Shown here piece after piece: positions 11,101 to 26,100 of a stretch of 64,000 bases of DNA. The notes under the pieces were generated by a model that did no database searches, had not been told where the DNA came from, and was given only the letters and a program-made list of their open reading frames with translations. The position numbers and the translations under genes are program-made. Source of the stretch: Brachycybe producta (lineage: Eukaryota; Arthropoda; Diplopoda; Playtdesmida; Andrognathidae); assembly GCA_036925085.1 (NCBI GenBank), contig JAUPFP010000012.1, positions 3,268,460 to 3,332,459 on the forward strand. Reading direction: 5' to 3'. How positions within the stretch are numbered: the stretch's first letter is position 1; each line of letters begins with the position of its first letter.

Positions 11101-14100
11101 TCCATTGAGTACATGCTCATAAAGAGTCATAACTTATAAGAAGAAAAAAAACATCCATTAAAATATGCTCGTAAAAATACCTAAAAATAATTTTGAAAAA
11201 CCACAGTGAAGCCAACAAATTAGCGCACGTGCTGATTTTTTTCAGTTTTTTTTAAATGATTTTTACAAGCATTTTAATGGATGCTATTTGCTTATGAGCA
11301 AGTACTCAATGGAGTTTAATATAAGAGTTAGAAATTCGCGATTTTGTAATAGTTTTTAAAAATAGAACCGCACTTACTAATTTGTTGTCATTATATCACT
11401 AGATCAGCATATATTTAAGGTGCACATTGCACTTTGAAACCTTAATATTGGACAACTTTAAATATGACAAATAAACTTATTGCCGCGACTTTGTATTTTA
11501 AAAATTAACATTTTTTTTAACATTGGGTCTGTGGGCTCAATAGATAAACGATGCTAGCTCTTTTTACGGAGATTTTTTCGAAGTAATTTAGTGATGTAGC
11601 TTCTTAAAGCCTCGTCTCATGTTTTTAAGGGGGGGGGGGGAGCGCTTATGGCTAAACTTTTGTTGAATTACGAGGAGTGTGTTGGCCTGAGAATGTATTA
11701 ACGATATAGGTTTGAATTTTTAGGCACGATTGCACTCCTAGCTTTAGCCATTTTTACAGCCAATAGCGTTACTTAGGAGGTCGACGTTTTATGTAAAAAT
11801 ACAAGTGTTTTTTTTTTTAAATTTTTATTACGAGGTTCTAGTAGGAGCGCAACACTGAAGTCTATTTAAACACAGACCATGAAAAGTTGCATATTGACTT
11901 TTCAACGGCCAATTGTTTTGATGATGAGAAACACCTGCATGATTTTGAATATGAATTCAAAGCTTGTCTCTATTAGATCCTTTATGGCAAAAGGTGGTAG
12001 TTTTTTTTTTAATCGCGGGGGTGTCTTTTTCGAAATAATCATTAAAATACTAGATTATATTAGACAGTTACATTGCTCTTCTAGCTGCAAGCAGCAAAAC
12101 ATTGCCTTTTTTAATTTTCTCTAACACTTGTTCTATGTTTTGTGTAAGTTTGAATGGAACCTTTTAAAGCTCCTGTAGCTTTTTTTGTTACAGCAATGGA
12201 TGATTGCAATTTGGATTCCATTTTCGATCTAGCTTTTCTTGTGTTATGTTACTTTGTTGAGTTTAGTGAAAACTCGCGACTTTGGAATATTTTAAATCTA
12301 AATGTGGCAAAGAACCTAACAGGCTTAACGTCGTGGACACGAGCCTAGATTTTCTCCTTATTTTCTTGTAGTTGTATTCGTGTTTATTACTTGGTAGGTA
12401 ATGCATTGGTTGTGTTGTGCAGGATGGAATAAAATGTGATTTTTTTTATTTATTTAAGAGTCTAGACACTCAACGTGCACGTGCTGTATGACTCCTTAGC
12501 AGCAATGTTAAGTGCAATTTGATTTGTGCGAAACAATGGTCTCGATTCTAGCTACCTTTAGTGCTTTTAAGAGGCTATATCACAAATTTATTTTGAAAAA
12601 TCTCCGCAAAGAGCGCTATCATTGTTTTTCAATTGAGCCCAATTTGAGCCCAATATGTTAAAGAAAAATGTTCATTTTTAAAATACACAGTCGTGGCAAT
12701 ATGTTTATTTTTCACATTTAAAGTTGTCCAATATTAAGTTTTCAAAGTGCAATGTGCACCTTAAATATATGCTTATCGAGTGATAGAATGACAAAAAATG
12801 CTAGCGCTTTCTGCTGAGATTTTCTGAAGTAATTTTGTGATTTGTTAAAGGTAAATACATGTATTCTGACAGTGAAACCCACATGCTAGATGAACTTAAG
12901 TGGGATTCGTTAGCAAATCATAGAGCTGAGCAAAGCCTTTTCTTTCTTGAACGCTTGCCTATTAGACGTTAGACGGAATTCTTGCTAGCAACTCCCATAT
13001 AAGTAGACGTGGCCATCCAAAGCTTATTAAAGAAATAAGAGCTAGAAGTGATGCATATTTTGGGCTTTTTTTCCAAATGTATTTATATTTCGACTGTGGA
13101 ATTTTCTTCCAGCACGTAGGTCTGTTTTAGGACTTAGAATTAAATTTGACGAGTTGTCTAAACCTTGTCTAAGTTACAACCACTTGTGATTGGGAATAGT
13201 CCTCTCCTTGGCACATAGCTCTCGGACTAATGGCAGGTTTCCTGAGTGGAATTGAATGCATACTTAATACTTATACTGGATTTGCGGCACGTATTATTCG
13301 ATCAGTTTCACTCCACCTCATATTTCTATATTATCCGTTCGTTTGGGTTATCCGAGGCCTTACTGGTACCGTTTAGGTCGAATAATCGTTACTTCAGCAT
13401 ACATTATATTTATCTAACTACGCTCTTTTTTATTTCTATTTTATTTGCGATCGTAAACATTGTTGCTTACTAGTGTATTCAAACAGTATTATGTACTGTT
13501 CTGAAACTGGTTGCAAACAAAGTTCGGATGTATCAAAAGTTCTGAATAGTATACAAACCACATAGGATAACATTACGGTGTTTCTGATTCCCATCAGAAA
13601 TTTAGAAAATGGGATACACAGAACACGAGTGCCATTCATTTTTTTCGAGAGTGTTGCTTCGTGTGAACAACAACTGGCTTGTCTGGACGTGTGACAGTAT
13701 AGCTGCACGAAACTACTGTTCGGATACGTTGTTCTACAAGAACGTACGGACGGAACCCCCACTTGCAAACAAATCGCACCTTGGATGGAAGAGTGGCACA
13801 ACTAAAAAACCGCTTTTTTTTGGGGGGGGGGGGAGAAATGAGTTTAAAGTGGCATTTTATCTATCTCAATCTATTGTAGGGGAGCCAGATCGATATTATG
13901 AATAGTCAAAACGTTTTTTGAACTTGAAAAGCTCACAGCAAAGTAAGCCATGAATCTTCTCTTAAGAGCCTAGATACAGCATTTAGTTCAAAATTTCTCC
14001 GAATGTAGGCGCTGCGATCGTTTTTGATTGAAAAACGGTTTTTTAACGTTTTTTCTCCAGGTTTCAAGTCACATATTTAATAAAAAAAAATAATTTCGCG

Positions 14101-17100
14101 TGTTAACCTTGTAAAAAGGAAACAGCGTGAAGCCCATAGATTAATGCACATGCTAATTTTTATGTGATTGTTCTAAGTCGTTTTAATGGGAGTTCTTCAA
14201 ATGTTTGGGTGACGGTATTTTCGTCCTATGGGACTTAACATGGAGTTAAAAAATGTACGGTTTTAAATTAACGTTATTAAAAATAGAAGGACCTTTTCAA
14301 AATTTATAAAAAGAAAACATTGTGAAGCCAATAGATGAAAGTATGTGCTAATTATTTTCTTATTGTTCTAAATCGTTTTTAACGAGAGTTTTTCAAATGT
14401 TTGTTTGACGGTTTTTGATCCAATGGGATTTAACATGGGGTTAAAAAACGAACGATTTTGAACCATGTTTAAAAATAGAAGGACCTTTTGAAAAATTATT
14501 TAAAATCGAGCACGTAATGAACAATACTTTTTATTGCATTTTGCACTTTACTGTATTTTAATTGAGCGATTGTGAAGCGACTTCTTGCAGTTTTAGTAAC
14601 ACCATATAAGAACACTCATTTGTCTCATTGTTGTCTGCTCAAAACAACAAGATGGACGTGTATCTAGGCTCTTAACTTTAAACTCATTTTTCCAAAAACA
14701 AAAAGTGTTTTTTGAGGTGCGATATATTGTTTTTTGAAATGTTTGTTAGTTGAATTTATTTCTTTTTTAACAACTTACAACAATTTTTAATCTGGTTCAT
14801 AGGCTGTTTATATTTTATAATGTTTCTTTTCTTGTGTTTGTCGCTTTATTTTATAGAGATGGCGATGGCACTCGGCTAACAACAACTTCTACTGAACCCA
14901 ACGAGTTGCCAAGTTTGAATAGCGCAACAATGGCTGATGAGAATGACGTTATTTTATCTCTGAATGCTGTCAGCATCGTTGAAGAAGATTTCTTAGCAAC
15001 TATTCCAATGCCGGATACGATGTCGTCCGGTATCATACCTCCCGAAGTGTTGGTACCAAAAAAGGAGAAGAAGAAAAAGGATTTTCTTTCTATTCCGCCT
15101 CCGCCTCCACCCCCTCCTTCTCCGCCACTGTCGGGATCAAACACCTCAGCGGATTTAATGAAGGTAGAAGAAAAGGTGGCGATACAAAACAACAGTCACT
15201 TTTCTCCGTTGACGCACGTGTTGCCAGATGGTCATGAAAAGAGGCAAGGTAGTCGTTGGGATCGGAACAATGTTGCGCCGAAACCACCTGTTTTTGCACC
15301 AAACTCGAGTGGTGTTGTGAAAACGGTAAAAACGACCGCATTTGAGAAATCGCCTATAAAGACGTCGCCAACTTCACCGACGGTGGTTATGGCAAAAGGA
15401 ACAAAACGCGGGATCACATTTGGAAGGAATTTGGGTTTCCGTACTTTTGCTCTTTTGTTAAGTGGACAGACATTGAATGGCGAAGATACGAACAGTGAAC
15501 GTTATTCTGGCGGAGAAGAAAACGGAATCGAACCGAATGTGGTCTCGACGACCGAGGAGGACGTCGACAGCACCTTACTCGTTAAGGGAATCGGTGTATT
15601 TGGTCCAGGAGCACCGATAACAAGTGAGAAGGATAGTACTAGTTCCGATCTTTACGATAGTTTCGAAAACGTAGAAAACGAAAAAGACTCTTCTTTAGAT
15701 GACAAACAGTTCAAAGATTTGAAGAACTTAAGTGATTCGAATCCTCCACCGGATGAGTGTTCGAGCTCGGATGTGGCTCCGAAAACGGATTTCAACAACT
15801 TTAAGTTTTTACTAAGTAACAGGACAACAGACACAACGATCGTACAGGATGATGTTCTTTTACCTCCAGCTGATGTTTCTACGGTTTGCTCATCTGTTGG
15901 CGATGACTCTAGTTCGCACGAGGCTACAATTCCTCCTCCGTCTTTGTTGGTTGTTAATTCCGAGACGGACGTTTCTACTCCGACAGACTCTCGAAGCGAA
16001 TCGTCCAGTCGCGATTTGCCGTCGGTCGAAAGAAAATCGTCGCCACGAAGACCCGGCCGCAGAAGGAGGGAATCTCCTCATTACAGAAGCGGCGAAAGTT
16101 ATTACGAAGGAAGGCGACGAAGTAGCAGAATTCGTTGTATCGAAGAACGTCGCGAACGAGAAAGAGAGAGAAGTGACACAGAAGAGACGTTCCACCGTCG
16201 AAGAAAAGAAACCAGAGAGTACGAAGATAGATATAGTAGGACGTCTCGTGAAACTGGGGCGAAACTTACAGTTTGGTCCGAAAACGATAAAAACGTTCGG
16301 CAAGAGTCGAAGATGGCCGAAGCAGACTCTTACGCCCACTTGCCGTTAGATGCCAAGACGATCGAGTGCATCATATCACCGCATCTCATTCCTTTGCCAC
16401 CGATGCCTCCTCCACCGCGACCTATACCTTTTATTCCTCCGGCGCCCCGTTCACCCGTTCCATTTCATCATTACAATTCGTTATCGCCAATCGGTGGTGG
16501 AGACGATTTTAGCGGAAAGCCCGAGAAAGTGAAATCTCGCTGGAGGCGAAACAGTGAACTTGAACGCGTGTGTACCGTGCCTCCTCCTTCGTTTCCCGTG
16601 CCCAATTTTATTCCACCCAACACGATACCATTTCATACGGAACCACGGGACCATTTCGAAATGAGTGGAAGGTCGATTCCTCAAAGGTTTCACAACAATG
16701 TTGCATTTACTGGCCCTTATTGCAGCCCCTCGTCATTTGCACCGACAAATAATACACATACTGATGGTGTTTTTCAAATGAGCACAACTCCTAATTGTCA
16801 ATCTATAGCGCCCGTTCTCAAGGGTCCACCGCCCCCTCCTCCGCCCGTGTGTGGGTTTTTCGACGAAGGCGAAGTCACGGAGGACTGGTCGGAAAAGGAA
16901 GTTACGTCTTCTCTTACAAAGAATCCTCTACCTCTGCGGCCGAGAGTCGTGAATCACGTCGTTTCTACTTCGGATACGGATCGAGTCGCCGATGCAGTCA
17001 TTTCCAAACAAAACATGTTGCCAAAGTCTTCGACTGCTGCCGTCATTCCCACACCGAAAGAGAAACCGGCGCATCTCAACTTCGAAGAGATTACAGAAAA

Positions 17101-20100
17101 CATCTATCTTTCCGAAAGGTAAGGAACTTTTGTCTTTTTTATTGATGTGATCAACATAGTTCTAATAACCACTGTATTGTTGAACTTGCAAGCAGTTCTT
17201 ATTACTCCTTAAGAGGCTACATCACAAAATTACTTCGAAAAATCTCCGCAAAGAGCGCTAGCATCGTTTTTCATTTAAGTTCATAGACCCAATGTTAAAG
17301 AAAAAATGTCAATTTTTAAAATACACAGTTTTGGCAATATATTTATTTTTCATATTTAAAGTTGTCCAATATTAAGTTTTCAAAGTGCAATGTGCACTTT
17401 AAATATATGCTGATCGAGTGATAGAATGACAAAAAATTGGTAAGTGTGGTTCTATTTTTAAAAAACAGTATTTGAAAATCGCAAATTTTTAACTTTTATG
17501 TTATACGCTATTGAGTATGTGCTCGTAAGCAAAAGAATGTCCATTAAAATGCTCGTAAAAATATGTCAAAGATAATTTTAAAAAAAGCCACAATTAAACC
17601 ACTTTGTCGCACGTGCCGATTTTTTTTCTAGTTTTTTAAAACAATTTTAAGGTATTTTTACGAGCATTTTAGTGGATGTTTTTACTTACGAGCACGTATC
17701 AATAAGAGTTAGAAATTCGCGATTTTGAAATAGTTTTTAGAAAATAGAACCGCACTTACCAATTTTTTGTCATTCTATCACTCGATCAGCATATTGCACT
17801 TTGAACCATCAAAATTGGACAACTTTAAATATGAAAAATTAACATATTGCCGCGACCTTGTATTTTAAAAATTAACATTTTTTCTTTAACATTGGGGTCT
17901 ATTGGGCTCAATAGAAACACGATACTAGCGCTCTTTGTGGAGATTTTTCGAAGTAATTTTGTGACGTGTAACCTCTTAAAGAGACCATAACCTTCGAAAA
18001 TTGTTCATTATGATCATGACGTTTAACTAGTAAATTTAAAAAAAAAACTACGTTTTTCTGTACAAACTTTTATTTCTACTAAGACTTGTTTTTTGTTTTT
18101 GAGACTACAGGTGTGTAATTTGTTTTATTTTGTTGAAAAGTACGTTATTTAAGGTACTCTCCAATAACGGCGGATCCTGAACAGGTCGTTTGAGGGATCC
18201 GTCGGGTCGCACTAGTAAAGGCTGTGTACACAATTTCAGCTCTATAGGTTATGGGAAAGTTGGTTAAAATAGGAGAAATAGAAGTCCATGCAACTTAAAT
18301 ATAAAAAAAAACTTCTAAAAAGAAGGCTCGTTGATATAATCGCGAAGTTCTAAATAAAGGGATTCTCACGAAAACGGCTATTACGGACTGTTAGCAGATG
18401 GGTATACAGTAGAACCTTTATTATCCTTCTCCTGTGTGACTGGGGTGTTGGTCGGAATGCACTAAAGGTCAGGTAATAATTATCAAATTGTAATCTGGAA
18501 ATTTCGACGTTTTCCAGAATCTCAACATTTCGACTTTAATCTCGACATTTCGACTTTTTCCAGAATCTGGACATGTCGGCTTTAATTTCGGCATGTTGAC
18601 TTTATTCTCTACATGTCGACTTTTAATCTCTTTATTCGGCCATGTTAATTATGCCATGTTGCGCACCATACTCTAATAATTGAATTATTGAAATCACCCA
18701 CTTGTAGCAGCAATAATTTAAATATTAGAGTATGGTGCGCACAACATGGCATAATTAACATGGCCGAATAAAAGAGATTAAAAGTCGACATGTCAAGAAT
18801 AAAGTCGACATGTCGTTTAATATTACTGACTTTTTAAGTAAAATTAAAGTCAGTAATATTAAATGAAATGGTAAAAGGCAGTTAATATTTTTTTGGTAGG
18901 AAGGAGGAGCGTAGTGTCGGTCGGCTAACGTGAGGAGTCCGATAATCAAGGTTCTACTTTACTTAATATTAGAAGTGCCACAGATATCCGAAGTTTCGGA
19001 TATTCAACAGTTTGTTGCGATATTCGATCGGAAAGAAGGCACTATCTGAACGAATATTTTTCGTCAGATTTTCGTTGGCAATAAATGGGGAAATTGTGGT
19101 AATGCAATGGCGAACATTTTCGGCTGTCAATAAGGTGTGGTTACTAAACAGTGTGATAGGCCTACAATGAACGAGGCACTAAAGTTGAGAGCTTGAGAGA
19201 ACATCGTAAGTTTTGCAGGGTCTTAGAGCTGCTCCTCTCGTGGAATATAAGGGCAGTTGGTCTTTAGCATACTTAGTGTATGAAAAAATGCGCGTCTAAC
19301 GACATGGTAACGCATAATTCTGACAGTGGTCCGTATCGCCTGCAAGACTGTTTACGAAATTCGTTTGTACGACAGCACTCTTATCAGTTTGATTGTTTGT
19401 ACTTTTGCCTTAGACGGCGATCAAAATCAAAGCGAGAGGTGCGGCGCATGATCTGCGACTGTACTATTACGAAGGAGGAAATTGAACAAGGTTTTGTCGC
19501 TTGCGGAGATGATTGCCTCAATCGTCTTCTCATGATGGAATGGTAACGTAATTTTGCTTTTTTTTGCATGCATGCATGCAATATAAATTTATTTGTTTAA
19601 TTATGTTAATCATCTCAGTGGATCGCGGTGTCCTACCGGAGAATATTGTACCAATCGGAGGTTTCAAAAGGTTTGTAGTTTGACCAACGAACAGTTTCCA
19701 TTATGGTTGACAGTGAAGCTTTTTTACATATGAAATTATCGTTTGAATTAAAATATTTGTGCGTGAATTAAACGTTTACAGAAAGAATATGCTAAGATCG
19801 AAGCATTCAAAACTGAAAAGAAGGGCTGGGGCGTCAGGACTAACGAAGATCTTCCTTCGTAAGTTAACTCTTCGAGGACGTCACAAGTTTGCAGAATGAA
19901 AAGCGTTTCTTACTCCGAGGCACACTCATTCTGCAAGTTTCTAAACTTAACCGGCAATCTAACCGCCATAAGAAGTCACTATATATACGTAAAATGCTTA
20001 CAATACTCAAGGATTACCCAAGTCACGGCAATTATGTTTATTTTTCATATTTAAAGTTGTCCAACGTTAAGTTTTCAAAGTGCAATGTACACTTTAAATA

Positions 20101-23100
20101 TATGCTGATTGGTTGATATAATGACAAAAAATTGGTAAGTTCGGTTATATTTTTTAAAAACTTATTTCAAAATCGCGAATTTCTAGCTCTTGTGTTTAAC
20201 TTCATTTAGTTTTTACAAAAACCACAAACTACAGTGAAGTCAACACGTGCTGATTTTTTTCTGGTTTTTTAAAATTATTTTTACGTATTTTTTTTGCGAG
20301 CATTTTAATGGAGTTTAACATAAGAGTTAGAAATTCGTGATTTTGAAATAGTTTTTAAAATTATAACCACACTTACCAATTTTTTGTCATTCTATCATTT
20401 GATCAGCATATTATTTAAAGTGCACATTGCACTTTGAAAATGTAATATTGGACAACTTTAAATATGAAAAATAAAGATATTGCCGCGACTGTGTGTATTG
20501 TAAAAATTAACATTTTTTCTTTAACATTCTGTCTATGGGCTCAATAGGAAAACTACGCTAGAGCTCTTTGCAGAGATTTTTCGAAATAATTTTGTGATGT
20601 AGTCTTTTAACTAAATAAGTTTTTAAGTAACTTTAAAAAGTAAATCAATTATTCAAAATTATTGTATTAGTTTTTTTGGAAATTCATAAAAGAGGCAATT
20701 TTGAAGATTCAGAGGTTACTGTTAACATCGGCAGTGCTATTTACTCAATTTTGAATTTGGTACATTTACTGGTTCATAAAGTTTTGCTTTTTAACTGTCT
20801 CCAGTCTGTTTGTTTATAAGGTTAAAATTGAAAATAAGTACGTTTTTTTAGGAAATAGTCTCGGATACATCAAGTCCTAATCACACATTCATTCATTTAA
20901 CTATATATGGGGTGCTTGGGTAGCACTGGGTATATTTGAGGCTATTACTAAAAACATGGTAATTTTGAAATTTAGACTGTCTTGATTGCTCGTTTATGTA
21001 ATGAGTATCTTATATTTTCTAACTTATAACAAACTGACAAGTAATATATAATGAACTAAAAAAAACCGTTTGTTTTAAATCAAAAGAGATCCAAAGCAAT
21101 CGACCCTGCTTTTTGGCCTGCGTCGTTGCTAGCGGATACATTACCCCAATTGTCACTAAATAAACTGTTAAGTTTAGAAACTTGCTGGATTGTTAACAAG
21201 TCTTGTGTTTTTAATTTTTTCATTTTGCATTTTTTTTGTTTAAAAAAAAGTGGTAGCTTTGTCTTGGAATACGTTGGTGAAGTTCTTGACCAAAGAGAGT
21301 TTAAGAAGCGTGTGAAAGAGTACGCTCACGATCGACACCGTCACTATTATTTCATGGCGCTCCGTGCAGATGAGATCATCGATGCAACGCAAAAGGGAAA
21401 TTTTTCTCGGTTCATAAACCACAGCTGCGATCCAAACTGTGAAACACAGAAGGTTTTTTTTTTATTAGAAACGTTTTAAGAGTCCGATTGAAGTTGCCGA
21501 ACTTCAGGAACCGTTAGCCAGTTTTTCCGTTACTTATCTTTTTACTGTTATTTTCCGTTTTAGTGGACTGTAAACGGTGAACTAAGAGTTGGCTTCTTCA
21601 CACGGAGGTTAATTCCTGCAGGCGATGAACTTACGTTTGATTACCAGTTTCAGCGTTATGGGTACGAATCGCTTATTTTTTTATATTTTTCGCCCTACGT
21701 CTAATCTTATTTTATGGCTATAGAATTTTTAAATTTTTTGTTTTCTTGTTTACAGCAAAGAGGCACAGAAGTGTTTCTGTGAAGCACCGAATTGTCGTGG
21801 CTTGATAGGTGGTGACAAGCAAACTCCCCTCAAGAAAGATCGGCGTGACGTGAAGAAGAAGAAGTCGTTCGAAGAGAGACGACGAGAGGAGCTGGAAGAT
21901 ATGGATGTGAGTATGAGACAAAAAAAAACACGTACTTCCTCATCTTCGGCAGATTTATTTCTTCGTGCATGTGTCCGAATAAGAGGTTTCTTAGTATATG
22001 ATTGCAAAACTGCGTTCTTGCATTCTGCATGGCGATTGGCTTTCACGATGGAAGTGGTTCACACAAAGTAAATTTTATTAAGCAGTTCTTCAGACAAAAC
22101 GTTTTAATAATTTGTTGAAACATTTTTTCAAAGGCAACAGTGATAAAATAAGAATAAAGTAGTTTGTTGGAAACTATAATAACTGATGATAGTGCTAAAA
22201 GTATTTTTGATAATTTTGAGGCTACATCACTAAATTACTTCCAAAAATCTCAGCAAAGAGCACTAGCATAGTTTTTTTCTATTGAGCCCATTGACAAAAT
22301 GTTAAAGAAAAAATGTTAATTTTTAAAATACACAGTCGTGGGCAATATGTTTATTTTTCATATTTAAAGTTGTCCAATATTAAGTTTTCATAGTGCAATG
22401 TGCACCTAAAATATATGCTGATCGAGTGATATAATGACAAACAATTTGTAAGTGTGGTTATATTTTTAAAAAATGATTTCGAAATCGCGAATTTCTAACT
22501 TATGTTAACTCCATTGAGTATGTGCTCGTAAGCAAAAACGCCCATTAAAATGGTTGTAAGATAACCTAAAAATAATTTTAAAAAAACACAATTAAACCGC
22601 AGTGAAGCCAACACATTGGCGTACGTGCTGGTTTTTTTTTTATTATTATTTTTATAAATGCTTTTTACTTGCGAGCCCCCATACTCAATGGAGTTTAATG
22701 TAACTCGATCAGCATATATATTTAAGGTGCGCATTTGCAGTTTTAAACATCAAAGATGGACAACTTTAATATGAAAAATAAACATATTGCCACGACTGTG
22801 TATTTTAAAAATGAACATTTTTTCTTTAACATCGGGTCTATGAGCTAAATAGAAAAACGATGCTAGCGCTCTTTGCAGAAATGTTAAGACTTTAAATTAT
22901 TTTTTGTTGCATTTAAAAAAAAAAAAAGATTTGGGTTCACGTTATATGCGCACCCCTATGGAACTTGTGCTAAACGAAATTCGTTTAGATTTGATCCTGG
23001 AGTGTATTTTTTTTTGTATTTATATGGAATGTTGAATTCTAAATTATTATGTGAATCGTTTTGAGTGTCTCTGTACATACCGTATGTGAAAAGCTGTAAA

Positions 23101-26100
23101 GCCATGCAATAGGAACTGATATTGAATGTTACGAAGTTGACAATTCTTCGTCGTGATTCAGTTTTTATGATCACGTCAGTCGAGCACATGTAGTTCACCT
23201 GATTTCTAGGGCGTTTTTAGCTTCGCTTACAAATCTAGTGAAAACCGCGTGAGCGCAGAAATATTTATAGTTTCGGATTAGGAACGCGGTTCAGCTCTTT
23301 TTTTCAAAAACTTGTGCAAACATTAGCTGTTGGCCGTCTAGTGATTGCTCTATATCAGTTTGATTTTGTAATTTGCTATGAACCAGTTTTGCAGTCATGT
23401 GGGCTTGCTTTAGTTTGTGTCCAGTTTTTTTGCTTTTTTTTATTTTGACTTTGCTGTTACTCACACAACACATTGAAAACTCGGCATTACTCGGCATTTA
23501 CGTGAGTGAATTGCTCAAATCTACAAACCAACACACGAAAAACTACCACAAGTACAAGAGGTGCGTTGGTCAGTCACGTTTTGAAGATCGTGGGAGGATG
23601 TGTGGACTAGCATTCGTGTGTTCTGATAGCGGCAGTCCTGGAAAGAATCTACCGGTTGAGATTAAATACTAACGTTGTGTGGCGAAGGTGGTGGAGTCTG
23701 TCTCGATACACGTAATGAGCAACCAGTTTCTCAGCTTCTTGAGAATGGTGGTGTCACAGTAGATATGATTTTTTCTCTCTCTGAAATCGCGATCATCAGT
23801 CACTTCCAAAAGGGCACACTACAAATGGCTAACAGTAGCCCTTTTTCGTTTTTAGTGTCTCCCGATACGAATCTCGTGGGCCATCGTGTCGAGGAACGTT
23901 TCACTTACACGCTCGATAGGAAAATAAAGTGTGTTGCTGTGAACTAAAGGTGCAAGACGTTAGGAATTGGCTGTGATTTACACAATCGTGTGACAACTTC
24001 CCTCTTTGGAAGGTAAATAACCGCCTTATGAAAACTAACACGGCTTCGCAACGTACACTCGTATATATAAATATATTAGTTTCGCTTCTCGTTCGTGGTG
24101 TCAGATATAGCTGGGGACCATCGCGAAGGAGCGTCATTTGAGCTCTTCACGTAGCTGCTACCAGCCGTCGATTCAACCGAGGATGGCCGTTCTTTAGAAT
24201 GCACATTTGACATACACACAAACTCAAATAATGGTAACAGCATTGTCAAACTGGATCCAAATTTGCTTGCCGTTTGTTAAGGATTTATAGCATGAAATTG
24301 TCTTGAACGATTTGAAGTCTCTACACAAAAGCGACTTTTTAGTGGTCGAGGTGGACTGCAAAATTGTAGTCGATATGTCGCCAAAACTGGCAACTTGTGG
24401 TGTGAAGTGGTGGTAGTGTCTATGAGTGAAATGTGAAAACGTTGTTGTGATCGACGACAGGAACGGCCTCAGTAAGCCATTTGGACAAAGTTATCTCTTG
24501 ACGGACAAGTACGTTTATCATTGTTTCTTTGTCGTATAGACGCGACAGGTGGTTGGCATGTGGTCCGTATGAAAATAAGAAACGGTGTCGTTGGTGGTTG
24601 GGGTTCGACCACCGTCCGGCGGCTGCAGTTTGTTAGTGTTTAAAAAGCCGTGCTTGTGAAAAGATTCAGACACTATCCATAGCAATACATTGTCAACCAC
24701 GGCACAACCACTGGTCGTCATTTTTGACTACTTTTTGCAGTCCAACTTGACCACTAAGTTTTTTTTTAAGACCCTTAGAAAAACGTTATAAATTGGCTTT
24801 TTTTTTTGGTCACAAAAACGATCTATATTGTATACGAAATTGTATACTGTAATTTATTTTGTCTGTGATTTTTAGTTATCTGCATTGAACACAAATTCAG
24901 AATGTTTTTAACAATATTTTTTATTCACAATTTGACTGTTAAGGGTTACATTAGGTTTTATTATGAATTTAGTATTTTAATATAACCTTTAAGCTAATGC
25001 AAGGTTTATAATTCAATAGTAGGCTGTAAAAAAAGCAATTATATGGTTAGTATATCATTAAAGATTAATCATTGCTAATGTATTTGTTTCTAATAGCTTG
25101 AGGAAGAAATCGAAAAGTTCAATCAGTTGGGTGGACTGAAGAATCGCGCTCAGGTATTAAATTTGTGTCGTCTGATGGTTCGAGCAGAAGAAACGGAATT
25201 TCGTTTGGTACTTTTACACAGTTTGCAGGTGTGTTAATACTCATTTTTAATCGTTTTTATTGGGGATATTTGCATTTAAGAAGATTTAAGAAAAAACTCC
25301 GCAAAGAGCGCTAGCATCGTTTTTCTATTCAGCCCATAGACCCAACGTTTAAGAAAAAATGTTAATTTTTAAAATGTACAGTCGTGGCAATATGTTTATT
25401 TTTCTTATTTAAAGTTGTCCAATTTCGATTGTTAAAAGTGCAATGTGCACTTAAAATATATGCTGATCGAGTAATAGAATAACAAAAATATGGATGGGCA
25501 AGTGCGGTTATATTTTTAAAAACTATTTCAAAATTATGAATTTCTAACTTGTATGTTAAACTCCATTGAGCTCCATTGCTCGTAAAAATAATTTTAAAAA
25601 ATAGAGAAAAAAATCAGAACGGGCGCCAATGTGTAGGCTTTACTGTGGTTTAATTTTCTTTTTTTTAAATTTATGTTTAGGTATTTTTATGAGCATTTTA
25701 ATGGATGTTTTTTTGCTTTACGAGCACGTAGTCAATGGAGTTTAACATAAGAGTTAGAAATTCGCGATTTTGAAATAGTTTTTAAAAATATAACCGCACT
25801 TACCATTTTTTTGTCATTCTATAACTAGATCAGCATATAGTTATGGTGCACATTGCACTTTGAAAACTTAATATTGGACAACTTTAAATATGAAAAATAA
25901 ACATATTGTCGCAGCGACTGTGTATTTTAAAAATTAACGTTTTTTCTTTAACATTGGGTCTATGGACTCGAAAAACGATGCCATCGCTCTTTGTTGAAAT
26001 TTTTCGAAGTAATTTTGTGATGTGTAGCCTCTTAAGACACGTTTTTGTTTAAATTTTGTAGAAAACGAATGAGCAAGCCTGTTTACGTCTTTTTCTTGAC

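Noticed and set aside
14834-14856. An upstream extension of SETD2 exon 2 in the same frame
   Set aside because: The bases are a polypyrimidine tract ending TTTTATAG, an acceptor; exon 1 at 5112-5155 joins in phase, giving a real ATG start.
23397-23947. Two adjacent plus-strand ORFs in SETD2 intron 8 as a nested gene
   Set aside because: No recognisable protein, no splice or promoter context, and the two frames do not join convincingly.
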